DNA of 64,000 nucleotides. Source: CAVRCA01 sp965218045. GTDB lineage: Bacteria > Pseudomonadota > Alphaproteobacteria > Acetobacterales > Acetobacteraceae. Shown here in pieces: positions 8,671 through 17,079 of this stretch (the stretch's first letter is position 1; each line of letters opens with the position of its first letter). Location of the stretch: contig CBDCJX010000008.1 of the NCBI GenBank assembly GCA_965218045.1, positions 445,654-509,653 on the forward strand, in the 5' to 3' direction. Both the position numbers and the translations under genes were made by a program. Below the pieces are notes generated by a model that was given only the letters and a program-made list of their open reading frames with translations, was not told where the DNA came from and did no database searches.

Positions 8671-10050
8671 ATGCGTGGCGACGAGTTGGCCGATCCGCCG
8701 TCCGGGATCCAAGTGCCGCTGGTTGATCGCGCCGCGAAAGACATACTTTTCCGCGCGCCGGGCAGGTGCTTCACCGCTGCCGCCTTCCTGGAGGATGTTC
8801 AGAGTCTCGCGGCGAGCCTGCCGGATGCGGGGCATGTCGCCAATCTCTGCCAGGACCGCTACCGCTTCGCCGTGGCGTTCTGCGCGGCGCTGCTGCGCGG
8901 CCAGGTAAGCCTGCTGTCGAGCGATCACTCCGCCGATCGGCTGCACGTGCTGGCCCGACGTTACCCAGACGCTTACGCCCTCACCGACGAGCGGGATGCG
9001 ATCTTCCCCATCGCCCTGGCGGGAGGCAACGCTCCGATGGTCTCCCCGCGTGCGATCCCGTCGAGGCACAACGCAAGCGGCATCCCGGCGACCCGTCTCG
9101 CGGCTATTGTGTTCACCTCGGGGAGCACCGGCGAACCGGTCGGGCATCCGAAGCGGTGGGGCGCGCTCGCGGCGCGCAGCGGCGACGCCGGGCGGCGCTT
9201 CGCGATGCACCGGTCGGAACCCGCCTGCGTTATCGGCATGGTGCCGCCGCAGCACATGTACGGGTTCGAGACCACAGTGTTGCTACCGCTGCATGCGTCG
9301 GCGTCGAGCTGGTGCGGCCCGGCCTTCTTCCCGCAGGACGTACGCACGGCATTGGAAGCGGTGCCGGGTCCGCGCGTGCTGGTCACGACCCCGCTGCAAA
9401 TCCGCGCGCTGTTGCAGGCGGGGATCAAGCTGCCGGCGCTGCATCGCGTCATCTCCGCCACCGCGCCGCTCTATGCCGAACTCGCGATCGAGGCCGAGGC
9501 GCGCTGGGACACCGAGTTGTGGGAGATTTTTGGCGCGACCGAAGTGGGCTCGATCGCCAGCCGTCGACTCACCCGGGACGACACCTGGACCGCCTACCCG
9601 CGGGTGCGACTGGACGATCCGGCCGCGAGTGACGACGCCGTGCTGGTGACCGGGCCGTTCGCCGACCCCACCCCGCTCAGCGATCTGGTCGATCGGCTGG
9701 ATGGGATGCGGTTTCGCTTGCTGGGGCGGCGCACCGACGTGGTGAAGCTGGGCGGCCGACGCACCTCGCTGGCCGGCCTGGACCGCGTGCTGACCAGCAT
9801 CGCCGGCGTGGTCGATGGCTGCTTCGTCGCCCCTGACGACCTCGATCGACGGCCGACCGCGCGCCTAGTCGCCTTTGTCGTGGCACCTGGCATGAACCCG
9901 GAGGGGGTGATGGCCGGATTGCGCGGCCGGATCGATCCGCTGTTCCTGCCGCGTCGCATCATCCAGCTCGACGCGTTGCCGCGAAACGCGACGGGCAAGC
10001 TTCCAGAGCAAGCCGTCGCCGCATTGCGCGCCCAGGTCGCCGGCGGGTGA
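8671..10050 (+). CDS. AMP-dependent acyl/aryl ligase
   Basis: A 459-residue adenylate-forming enzyme that would activate a carboxylic acid and load it onto the carrier protein. Motifs are the P-loop-like VFTSGSTGEPVGHPKRWGAL, PPQHMYGFETTVLLPL, the ATP-binding WEIFGATEVGSIASRR, and a C-terminal PRNATGKLPEQAV with the catalytic Lys. At under 500 residues it is shorter than acetyl-CoA synthetases and close in size to the ligases of aryl-polyene clusters. The ATG at 8671 follows a GGAGGGG at 8657. It lies between carrier protein and dehydratase genes, as in those clusters. The starter acid is not known. Confidence 0.85.
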   Translation: MRGDELADPPSGIQVPLVDRAAKDILFRAPGRCFTAAAFLEDVQSLAASLPDAGHVANLCQDRYRFAVAFCAALLRGQVSLLSSDHSADRLHVLARRYPDAYALTDERDAIFPIALAGGNAPMVSPRAIPSRHNASGIPATRLAAIVFTSGSTGEPVGHPKRWGALAARSGDAGRRFAMHRSEPACVIGMVPPQHMYGFETTVLLPLHASASSWCGPAFFPQDVRTALEAVPGPRVLVTTPLQIRALLQAGIKLPALHRVISATAPLYAELAIEAEARWDTELWEIFGATEVGSIASRRLTRDDTWTAYPRVRLDDPAASDDAVLVTGPFADPTPLSDLVDRLDGMRFRLLGRRTDVVKLGGRRTSLAGLDRVLTSIAGVVDGCFVAPDDLDRRPTARLVAFVVAPGMNPEGVMAGLRGRIDPLFLPRRIIQLDALPRNATGKLPEQAVAALRAQVAGG

Positions 10051-10051
10051 G

Positions 10052-10354
10052 ATGCCGATGCCCAACGGAACATTCGCAATCCCATCCAGCCATCCCTCGC
10101 TGGCTGGCCATTTTCCGGGGCGGCCGGTGGTTCCGGGTGTGATGCTGATCGAGCAAGCCCTGGCGCTTGCGCCTGAACAAGCTGGAAGCGGGTCGGTCCG
10201 CCTGGAGCGGATCAAGTTCAGCCAACCCGTGTTGCCTGGCGACCGGGTGGAGGTGACCTGGCAAGCCGGCCGGGGCGGTGCGGCGGAGTTCGTCTGCCGA
10301 GTGGACGGGCGCGAAGCTGTGCGCGGCCGCGTGCTTCGTCCGGCGCACCGATGA
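10052..10354 (+). CDS. Hot-dog fold 3-hydroxyacyl-ACP dehydratase-like protein
   Basis: A 100-residue FabZ/FabA-like protein. The segment HPSLAGHFPGRPVVPGVM matches the catalytic helix region of thioester dehydratases, including the conserved His and the GHFPGxPVxPG signature. It would dehydrate 3-hydroxyacyl-ACP to the enoyl form during chain building. It begins two bases after the ligase stop, and its stop overlaps the next start by four bases. It is short compared with FabZ (about 140-150 residues), like the small dehydratases in aryl-polyene clusters. Confidence 0.85.
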   Translation: MPMPNGTFAIPSSHPSLAGHFPGRPVVPGVMLIEQALALAPEQAGSGSVRLERIKFSQPVLPGDRVEVTWQAGRGGAAEFVCRVDGREAVRGRVLRPAHR

Positions 10355-11343
10355 AGGCCAGGTGGGCCAGCGGCCGGGAGCACGGCAGCTCCAGCCTCAT
10401 CCGGCTTATCATCTGGCTCACCCTGCGGCTGGGTCGCCCGGTCGGCCAGGCGTTGCTCTACCCGGTCACCGCCTATTTCGTCGCCGCCCTGCCACGGGCG
10501 AGGCGGGCGTCGCGCGACTATCTCGCTCGGGTGCTCGGCCGACCAGCGCGACCGAGCGAGATCTGGCGCCACTTCTTCACCTTCGCTTGCGTGATTCTGG
10601 ACCGTGTCAGCTTCCTCGCTGGTCGCACCACGCGCTTTCATGTCCGGGTGAGCGGGTTCGAGACCTTGGTGGGCGCCGTCGAGGCCGGACGCGGTTGCAT
10701 TCTGCTGGGCTCGCATCTCGGCAGCTTCGAGGTGCTGCGCGTGCTGGGCCGCCAGTCGCCGGTGCCGGTAAAGACGTTGATGTATCGCGGCGCGACCGGG
10801 GCGCTCTCCCACCTGATCGAGGCGCTCGATCCGGAGCTACGGCGGCACGTGATCGAGATCGGCTCGCCCGACGCGATGCTGCGGGTCCGCGAGAGCCTGG
10901 CGCGCGGCGAGGTGGTGGGCATCCTGGCCGATCGGGCGCCCTCGACCCGACGCTCGGCGATGGTGGATTTCCTCGGCGCCCCGGCCGCGTTGCCGACCGG
11001 GCCGATCGCGCTGGCGGCCAGTCTCGACGTGCCGGTGGTGCTGTTCTTCGGCCTGCGCATCGGGCCGCGCGACTATCGCATCGTGCTCGAACGCTTCGCC
11101 GACCGGATCACCCTGGGGCCGGGCGGGCCGGCGCTGCGCGAGTGGACCGCGCGCTACGCCGAGCGGCTGGCAACGCATTGCCACGCCCATCCGTTCAACT
11201 GGTTCAACTTCTACGATTTCTGGGAGCAGCAGCGGGATGCGACGGCGAGTGCTGGGTCTGGTCGTGCTGCTGCTCGCGGGCGGCGCCGCCGCGGCGACAC
11301 CGCCGGCGCCCGCACCCCAGGCGTCGCATCGGGAGCCGATTGA
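10351..11343 (+). CDS. LpxL/HtrB-like lysophospholipid acyltransferase
   Basis: A 330-residue membrane-associated acyltransferase. The HxxxxE active-site box is HLGSFE near residue 126, followed by GILADRAP and a C-terminal NWFNFYDFW that normally ends these proteins. It would transfer the finished acyl or polyene chain to a lipid anchor. The coding frame continues about 107 bases into the next gene, giving an Arg/Ala-rich tail (GRAAARGRRRR) that looks non-functional and exists because the downstream gene uses another frame. Confidence 0.85.
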   Translation: MKARWASGREHGSSSLIRLIIWLTLRLGRPVGQALLYPVTAYFVAALPRARRASRDYLARVLGRPARPSEIWRHFFTFACVILDRVSFLAGRTTRFHVRVSGFETLVGAVEAGRGCILLGSHLGSFEVLRVLGRQSPVPVKTLMYRGATGALSHLIEALDPELRRHVIEIGSPDAMLRVRESLARGEVVGILADRAPSTRRSAMVDFLGAPAALPTGPIALAASLDVPVVLFFGLRIGPRDYRIVLERFADRITLGPGGPALREWTARYAERLATHCHAHPFNWFNFYDFWEQQRDATASAGSGRAAARGRRRRGDTAGARTPGVASGAD

Positions 11344-11845
11344 CCAGGTGATGCAGCGGCTGGCCGGGGTGACCGAGCGGCGCGCCTCGTTCACCGAGGA
11401 GAAGACGATCGCCGCGCTGACTGTCCCGGTGCGCAGCGAAGGCTGGCTGCAATACCGCCGTCCGGGCCATCTGGAGAAGACGACCACCGCGCCGGCGACG
11501 GAGAGCCTGATGGTGGACGGCGACACCCTGTCGATCATCGAGGGCAACCAGGCACACGTCATCGACCTCGACACCGTGCCGGAATTGCGGGCGCTGGTCG
11601 ACGCGGTGCGCGGCACGCTCTCCGGCGATCTCGCGGCGCTGCGCCGTTCGTATGCGGTGACGATGCAAGGCGACGTGGCCGACTGGCGGCTGGTTCTCAC
11701 GCCGAACAACCCCGCGTTGGCCCGGATGGTGCGCCAGATCGTCATCGAGGGCGCCCAGGCCGAACTCCGTTCGGTGCGGACCGCGTTGGCCAACGGCGAT
11801 CAGTCGGTGATGACGATCGGCCCACAAGGCGGGCCATCGGGGTGA
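11237..11845 (+). CDS. LolA-like outer-membrane lipoprotein carrier protein
   Basis: A 202-residue periplasmic protein. Residues 1-20 form a signal peptide (MRRRVLGLVVLLLAGGAAAA), then a LolA-like half-barrel with RRASFTEEKTIAAL and GWLQYRRPGHLEKTT. Small LolA-type proteins accompany MMPL exporters in aryl-polyene and related clusters, where they are thought to shuttle the lipid product across the periplasm. The start lies inside the acyltransferase gene; the stop overlaps the exporter's GTG. Confidence 0.85.
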   Translation: MRRRVLGLVVLLLAGGAAAATPPAPAPQASHREPIDQVMQRLAGVTERRASFTEEKTIAALTVPVRSEGWLQYRRPGHLEKTTTAPATESLMVDGDTLSIIEGNQAHVIDLDTVPELRALVDAVRGTLSGDLAALRRSYAVTMQGDVADWRLVLTPNNPALARMVRQIVIEGAQAELRSVRTALANGDQSVMTIGPQGGPSG

Positions 11846-14199
11846 GTGCGTCGCAGCCACAGCGCGAGCGTGGGCGGGTTGGACGGTGGCGCGGGCTGCC
11901 CATCCTGGGCACCCTTGCCGTCGCGTTGTTGCTGCTCGTCGGCGTGCTGAGCCGCATCGAGCTGCGCACCGACATCACCGACCTGCTGCCCAGCGGCCAG
12001 ACCTCGGCCGAGCGGTTCCTGTTGCGCGAGGTCCGCTCGGGGCCGGCGACGGGGGTGATCCTGCTGGGCATCGAGGGCGCGCCCGTTGCTGAGCTGGCGC
12101 GGATCAGTCGCGCCGTGGCGGACGCGCTGGATCGCTCCGGCGTGTTCGAGCTGGTCAACAACGGCGCCAAGCTCGGCAGCGGATCGCCCGAGCAGGAATT
12201 CCTGTTCCGGCACCGCTACCTGCTGTCACCAGCGACGACGGCGGAGGCATTCACCGAACCCAGGCTGCGCGCCGACCTGCAACGCCTGCTTGGGATGCTG
12301 CAATCCTCCGCCGCCCCGCTGGTCTCGCGGTTCGGGCTGGCCGATCCGACCGGGGCGTTTTTCGCCCTGGCGCGGGATTGGATCGGGTCGGCCCGGATGC
12401 GTTCGGTCAGCGGGGTGTGGTTCGCCTCGGATCGCGATCGGGCGTTGCTGCTGACCAAGATGCGCGAGAGCGGCTTCGACACGGCGGCGGAGGAGCGGGC
12501 GAGCCAGGTGATCGCCGACGCATTCGCGGCGGCCCGCCCAGGTCACGCGCGGCTGCTGGCGAGCGGTGCGCCGATCTTCTCGCGCGACGTGGCGCGAACG
12601 ATACGCGGCGATATGGATTTTCTGGCCATCGTGTCGACGGCGCTGATTGGCACGATCTTGTTCTGGCGGTTCCGCTCCTTCTGGGTGATCGCCGCGATCG
12701 CGATCCCGGTCGTGCTCGGCCTGGCGGCGGCGGCGCTGGTGGTGCAGCTCGCCTTCGGCTTCGTGCACGGCATCGCGCTGGGTTTCGGCGTGACCATGCT
12801 GGGCGTGACCATCGACTATCCGGTGCTGCTGATCGGCCATCGCAAGCGGCTCGAAGCGGCGCCGGCGACGTTGCGACGCATTGGCCAGGCGTTCACCCTG
12901 GCGGTGCTCACCGCCGCCCTTGGCCTGACCGGCATGCTGTTCTCCGGCTTTCCCGGACTGTCGCAACTCGGACTTTTTTCGGTGGTTGGCCTGCTGGTGG
13001 CGGCGGCGGCGACCCGCTGGCTGCTGCCACGCCTGATCGTTGCCGCCGATCTCGCGCCGGTGCAAGCCGGCGATCCGGCGCGTCTGTTGCGGATCGAGCG
13101 CTGGCGTGCCTGGCGCGGCGCGAGCCTCGTGGTGACGGCGGTGGCTGCGGCCTATCTCGTCGCCGTCGGCGGTCCGGCATGGCAGCGCAATCTGGCGGCG
13201 CTCACCCCGGTGCCAAAGGCCGCCCTCGATCTCGACGCGGAGCTGCGGGCCGAGCTCGGCGCGCCGGATGCCGGACAAATCGGCGTGGTGCGCGGCCCTA
13301 GCGCCGAGGCGGTGCTGCGGCAACAGGAAAAGCTGCTGCCGGTGCTGCACCGGTTGCGGCAAGAAGGGGTGATCAACGGCGCGGAGATCGCCGCGCGCTT
13401 CCTGCCGAGCCGCGAGACCCAGCTCGCCCGGCGCGCGGCATTGCCCGTCGCGGACGAGCTCGCTGCCCGCGTCGCGGCGGCGCAAGCGGGGCTGCCGTTC
13501 CGCGCGACGGCGCTGCAACCGTTCATCGACGACGTGGCGGCCGCTCGGACGATGCCGCCGATCGGCCCGGCGGACATGACGGACAAGGCGATGCAAGCCC
13601 GGCTCGACGCGTTATTGTTCCAACGCGGGGAAACCTGGTTCGGCCTGATCGCACCGACCGGCGTGCGCGACCCGGCACGGGTGGCCGAGGCGCTGCAACA
13701 AGCGGGCGCGTTGTATGTCGATACCGGCGAAGCGATCAGCGGCATCGTCGCGACCTATACGCGCTCGGCGCTGCGCTGGCTCGGGCTGGGGGCGCTGGTG
13801 GCGATCGGCGCGCTGCTGGTCGGCTTGCGCGACCCGCTCCGCGTGGTGCGCGTGGTCGCCTCGATCGCCGCCTCGGCGCTGGTCACGCTGGCGGTGCTGA
13901 CCGCGCTGGGCAGCCGCTTGTCGCTGATCAGCATCGTCGCGCTGCAATTCGTCTGCGGCGTCGGCCTCGACTACGCGCTGTTCTTCGCTCGCCGACAGCT
14001 CGACGAGGAGGAGCGCGCGCGCACCCTGCGCACCCTCGCCACCTGCAACGTGATGACCCTCACCACGTTCGGGTTGCTGGCGGTCTGCCGCACGCCGCTG
14101 CTGCGCGAGATCGGTCAGACCGTCGTCACCGGCGCACTGAGCGCGTTGTGCTTCGCTTTCCTGTTCGCCGGCCCGCGCATCGGGCGGGAGGCTGCCTGA
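11842..14199 (+). CDS. MMPL/RND-family lipid exporter
   Basis: A 785-residue inner-membrane transporter of the RND superfamily. It has an N-terminal membrane segment (about residues 16-32), a periplasmic domain containing the TDLLPS motif typical of these exporters, a block of about five membrane helices near residues 255-400 including GFGVTMLGVTIDYPVL, a second periplasmic domain, and a final helix block from about residue 640 with GVGLDYALFFAR. It would pump the cluster product out of the inner membrane. The GTG start overlaps the LolA-like stop; its stop overlaps the ketosynthase start. Confidence 0.88.
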   Translation: MSASQPQRERGRVGRWRGLPILGTLAVALLLLVGVLSRIELRTDITDLLPSGQTSAERFLLREVRSGPATGVILLGIEGAPVAELARISRAVADALDRSGVFELVNNGAKLGSGSPEQEFLFRHRYLLSPATTAEAFTEPRLRADLQRLLGMLQSSAAPLVSRFGLADPTGAFFALARDWIGSARMRSVSGVWFASDRDRALLLTKMRESGFDTAAEERASQVIADAFAAARPGHARLLASGAPIFSRDVARTIRGDMDFLAIVSTALIGTILFWRFRSFWVIAAIAIPVVLGLAAAALVVQLAFGFVHGIALGFGVTMLGVTIDYPVLLIGHRKRLEAAPATLRRIGQAFTLAVLTAALGLTGMLFSGFPGLSQLGLFSVVGLLVAAAATRWLLPRLIVAADLAPVQAGDPARLLRIERWRAWRGASLVVTAVAAAYLVAVGGPAWQRNLAALTPVPKAALDLDAELRAELGAPDAGQIGVVRGPSAEAVLRQQEKLLPVLHRLRQEGVINGAEIAARFLPSRETQLARRAALPVADELAARVAAAQAGLPFRATALQPFIDDVAAARTMPPIGPADMTDKAMQARLDALLFQRGETWFGLIAPTGVRDPARVAEALQQAGALYVDTGEAISGIVATYTRSALRWLGLGALVAIGALLVGLRDPLRVVRVVASIAASALVTLAVLTALGSRLSLISIVALQFVCGVGLDYALFFARRQLDEEERARTLRTLATCNVMTLTTFGLLAVCRTPLLREIGQTVVTGALSALCFAFLFAGPRIGREAA

Positions 14200-15383
14200 T
14201 GTCGCCGCTGTTCATCACCGCGATCAGCGCGATCAGCGCGATCGGGCGGGGCGAGGCGGCGATGCTGGCGGCGCTGCGCGAGCGGCAGGGCGGGCTGCGG
14301 CAAAACGACTTCGCCGGAGTGACGCAGGGTTTCGTTGGCCGGGTCGACGGGGTCGAGCAGCACGCCCTGCCGCCGCCGCTGGCCCGCTTCGAGTGCCGCA
14401 ACAACCGCCTGGCCGACATGGCGCTGCGCACGGACGGATTCGTCGAGCGGGTGGCAGCGGCGCGGCGCCGTTACGGGCCGGAGCGGATCGCGGTCGTGGT
14501 CGGCACCAGCACCTCGGGCATCCTGTCGAGCGAGGAGGCGTATCGTGCGCGCGACCCCGAGACCGGCGCGCTGCCGGCCGAGTTCGACTACGAGACGACG
14601 CACGACATGTTCTCGCTGGCGCGCTTCGTCCGCGAAGCGCTCGGGCTGCGCGGGCCGGCGATGACCGTGTCCACCGCCTGCGCCTCCTCGGCGCGCGCGT
14701 TTGTCGATGCGCACCATCTGATCGCGGCCGGGGTGTGCGACGCGGCGGTGGTTGGTGGAGCGGACAGCCTGTGTCGCATGACCCTGCACGGGTTCGCCGC
14801 GCTGGAGCTGATCTCGCCGGTGCCATGCCGTCCGTGCGACACGGCGCGGGCCGGCATCTCGATCGGCGAGGCGGCCGGATTCGCGCTGCTCGAACCGGAC
14901 GCGCCCGACGAAGCCGCCGGGCTGGCGCTGCTCGGCTTTGGTTCGAGCAGCGACGGCTACCATATGTCGGCGCCGCACCCGGAGGCGGCCGGGGCAATCG
15001 CGGCGATGCGCGAGGCACTCGACCGTGCCGGGCTAGCGCCGTGGGAGATCGACTACGTCAACCTGCACGGCACCGGCACCCGCGCCAACGACGCGATGGA
15101 GGATCTGGCGGCGACGGCGGTGTTCGGCGGCGCGGTGCCGTGCAGCTCGACCAAGGGCTGGGCCGGCCACACCTTGGGCGCCGCCGGCATCCTCGAAGCG
15201 CAGATTGCGGCGTTGTGCTTGCGCCACGGTTTCGTGCCGGGTTGCCTCAACGTGACTGAGCTGGACCCCAGTTTCCGCGCCGAGGTGCTGATCGACAACG
15301 TCGGGCGGCGGATTCGGCGGGTGATGAGCAATTCGTTCGGCTTCGGCGGCGCCAATTGCAGCCTGATCCTGGGTGCCCCGTAA
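14199..15383 (+). CDS. Beta-ketoacyl-ACP synthase (FabF-like)
   Basis: A 394-residue condensing enzyme. The catalytic triad is complete: Cys161 in VSTACASSARAF, His290 in NLHGTGTRANDAMED and His324 in STKGWAGHTLGAAG. It would extend the chain on the adjacent carrier protein using malonyl units. It is the only ketosynthase in the cluster and no ketoreductase gene is present in the window, so reduction must come from primary metabolism or another locus. The ATG overlaps the exporter stop. Confidence 0.92.
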   Translation: MSPLFITAISAISAIGRGEAAMLAALRERQGGLRQNDFAGVTQGFVGRVDGVEQHALPPPLARFECRNNRLADMALRTDGFVERVAAARRRYGPERIAVVVGTSTSGILSSEEAYRARDPETGALPAEFDYETTHDMFSLARFVREALGLRGPAMTVSTACASSARAFVDAHHLIAAGVCDAAVVGGADSLCRMTLHGFAALELISPVPCRPCDTARAGISIGEAAGFALLEPDAPDEAAGLALLGFGSSSDGYHMSAPHPEAAGAIAAMREALDRAGLAPWEIDYVNLHGTGTRANDAMEDLAATAVFGGAVPCSSTKGWAGHTLGAAGILEAQIAALCLRHGFVPGCLNVTELDPSFRAEVLIDNVGRRIRRVMSNSFGFGGANCSLILGAP

Positions 15384-15653
15384 GCAGGATGCATCATCCT
15401 AACGTATCTCTCTGAAGAACGCCGAAGTTGCGGCAACTCACTAATTAGTTGAGGTCGCGTGGACAAAGCGCGTCGGCCCGCGCCGAACTCGACCCGCGCA
15501 TCGCGATCGCACCGGAGGACGTGGTCGTGCACAAGCGCATGGCGTCCGCCTTTTCGAGACCAGCCTCGCCTCGGCCCGCCGACCACGCGGCGGGCATGAA
15601 AACTCCGACAGGTCAGCTTCCAAACCGACCGCCAACGGAGGTATGATCGTGGC
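15384..15653. other. Intergenic region before the cytochrome c maturation operon
   Basis: This 270-bp gap contains an imperfect AT-rich inverted repeat around CACTAATTAGTTG near 15440 and a GGAGGT ribosome site at 15637 serving ccmC. No coding sequence is supported. Confidence 0.4.
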
Positions 15654-16436
15654 GTGGACGCTGGCACCGCACTCGCACCCGGCCCGGGCTCCCGGACACC
15701 CGGACGGAACCTGCACCGGTTCGCCAACCCCGGCCGTTTCCTGCGGCTGTCGGGCGCGGTGCTGCCGTGGCTGTCGCTCGCCGCCCTCGTGCTGACCGCG
15801 ACCGGGCTCGTTTGGGGCTTGTTCTTCGCGCCGGCCGACTGGCAGCAGGGCGACGCGGTGCGGATCATCTACGTACACGTCCCCGCGGCCTGGCTCGCCT
15901 CGGCTGGGTATTTCGCGCTGGCACTCTGCTCGGTCGCCTCGCTGGTGTGGCGCCATCCGCTGGCCGACCTGGCGGCGGCCGAGATCGGCCCGGTCGGCGC
16001 CGGCTTCACCGCCCTCTGCCTCGCCACCGGCAGCCTGTGGGGCCGGCCGATGTGGGGCGCCTGGTGGGTGTGGGACGCGCGGCTCACCTCCGTGCTGGTG
16101 CTCTTCTTTCTATATCTCGGCCATGTTGCGTTGGTGCGCGCCTTCGATGACCCGCAGCGCGGCTACCGGGCCGGCGCCATCCTCGCATTGGTCGGCGTGG
16201 TCAACCTGCCGATCATCAAGTTCAGCGTCGACTGGTGGAACACCTTGCACCAGCCGGCGACCATTTCCTTCACCGGGGCGCCGACCATGTATCTGCCGAT
16301 GCTCTGGCCCCTGCTCTTCGCCGCTATCGGCTACACGCTGTGCTTCGTCGCCATCGTCGTCGCGCGCACCCGGGCCGCGGTGATGGAGCGACGCATCCGC
16401 GCGCTGTTGATGGCGCAAGCCGGGGCCGCCGCATGA
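15654..16436 (+). CDS. ccmC: Heme exporter CcmC
   Basis: A 260-residue inner-membrane protein with about six helices. The tryptophan-rich heme-handling loop is GAWWVWDARLTS, and conserved His residues occur in YVHVPAAW and NTLHQPATIS. CcmC loads heme onto the CcmE chaperone. The in-frame GTG at 15654 follows GGAGGT. It begins a tightly overlapping ccmCDEFGHI operon. The ABC-transporter genes ccmA and ccmB that normally accompany it are not in this window. Confidence 0.95.
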   Translation: MDAGTALAPGPGSRTPGRNLHRFANPGRFLRLSGAVLPWLSLAALVLTATGLVWGLFFAPADWQQGDAVRIIYVHVPAAWLASAGYFALALCSVASLVWRHPLADLAAAEIGPVGAGFTALCLATGSLWGRPMWGAWWVWDARLTSVLVLFFLYLGHVALVRAFDDPQRGYRAGAILALVGVVNLPIIKFSVDWWNTLHQPATISFTGAPTMYLPMLWPLLFAAIGYTLCFVAIVVARTRAAVMERRIRALLMAQAGAAA

Positions 16437-16579
16437 CGCACCTGCCGTTCATCGCCGCCGCTTACGCGCTCGGGGTCGGCATTCCGGTCAGCTTCGCGGT
16501 CGCCGCCTGGACCCGCATGAGCGCGGCCACAAGGCGGCTGGCGGCGATCGACCCGCGCGCCGGCCGGCGCCGGCGATGA
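16433..16579 (+). CDS. ccmD: Heme exporter small subunit CcmD
   Basis: A 48-residue membrane protein with one transmembrane helix (about residues 4-24: FIAAAYALGVGIPVSFAVAA) and a basic tail, as expected of CcmD, which helps release holo-CcmE. Its ATG overlaps the ccmC stop and its stop overlaps the ccmE start, so position in the operon supports the call despite its small size. Confidence 0.85.
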   Translation: MTHLPFIAAAYALGVGIPVSFAVAAWTRMSAATRRLAAIDPRAGRRRR

Positions 16580-17079
16580 CCCGCAAGCGCCGTCGCCTCT
16601 ATCTACTGCTCGCCTGCGGGGTGGGCCTCGGCTCCGCGACCACCCTGGCGCTTGCGGCATTCCGCGACAACCTCGTGTTCTTCGTTCCGCCGTCCGAGAT
16701 CGCCGCGCGCGCGCCGGCGCCGGGACGCACCTTCCGGCTCGGCGGCCTGGTCGAACAGGGCAGCGTCACCCGCGCCACGCAGGCCGGCCGACCCGAGGCG
16801 CAGTTCCGCGTCACCGACGGGCGCGGCACCGTCACCGTGCGCTACGAGGGCATCCTGCCGGACCTGTTCCGCGAGGGACAAGGCGTAGTGGCGCTCGGCA
16901 CGATGCGACCGGACGGAACCTTTCGCGCCGACGAGGTGCTCGCCAAGCACGACGAGACCTACATGCCGAAGGACGTGGCCGACGCCTTGAAGCGCACCGG
17001 GCACTGGAACCCCAAGGCAGGGCCACCACCGCCGGCCGCCACCTGGAACACCTTAGCCGTGAGCAAGACCAAGGGATGA
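16576..17079 (+). CDS. ccmE: Periplasmic heme chaperone CcmE
   Basis: A 167-residue protein with an N-terminal membrane anchor and an OB-fold periplasmic domain. The heme-binding His125 and Tyr129 lie in VLAKHDETYMPKDV, the family signature. It carries heme from CcmC to the CcmF/H ligation complex. Both ends overlap neighbouring genes by four bases. Confidence 0.95.
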   Translation: MTRKRRRLYLLLACGVGLGSATTLALAAFRDNLVFFVPPSEIAARAPAPGRTFRLGGLVEQGSVTRATQAGRPEAQFRVTDGRGTVTVRYEGILPDLFREGQGVVALGTMRPDGTFRADEVLAKHDETYMPKDVADALKRTGHWNPKAGPPPPAATWNTLAVSKTKG

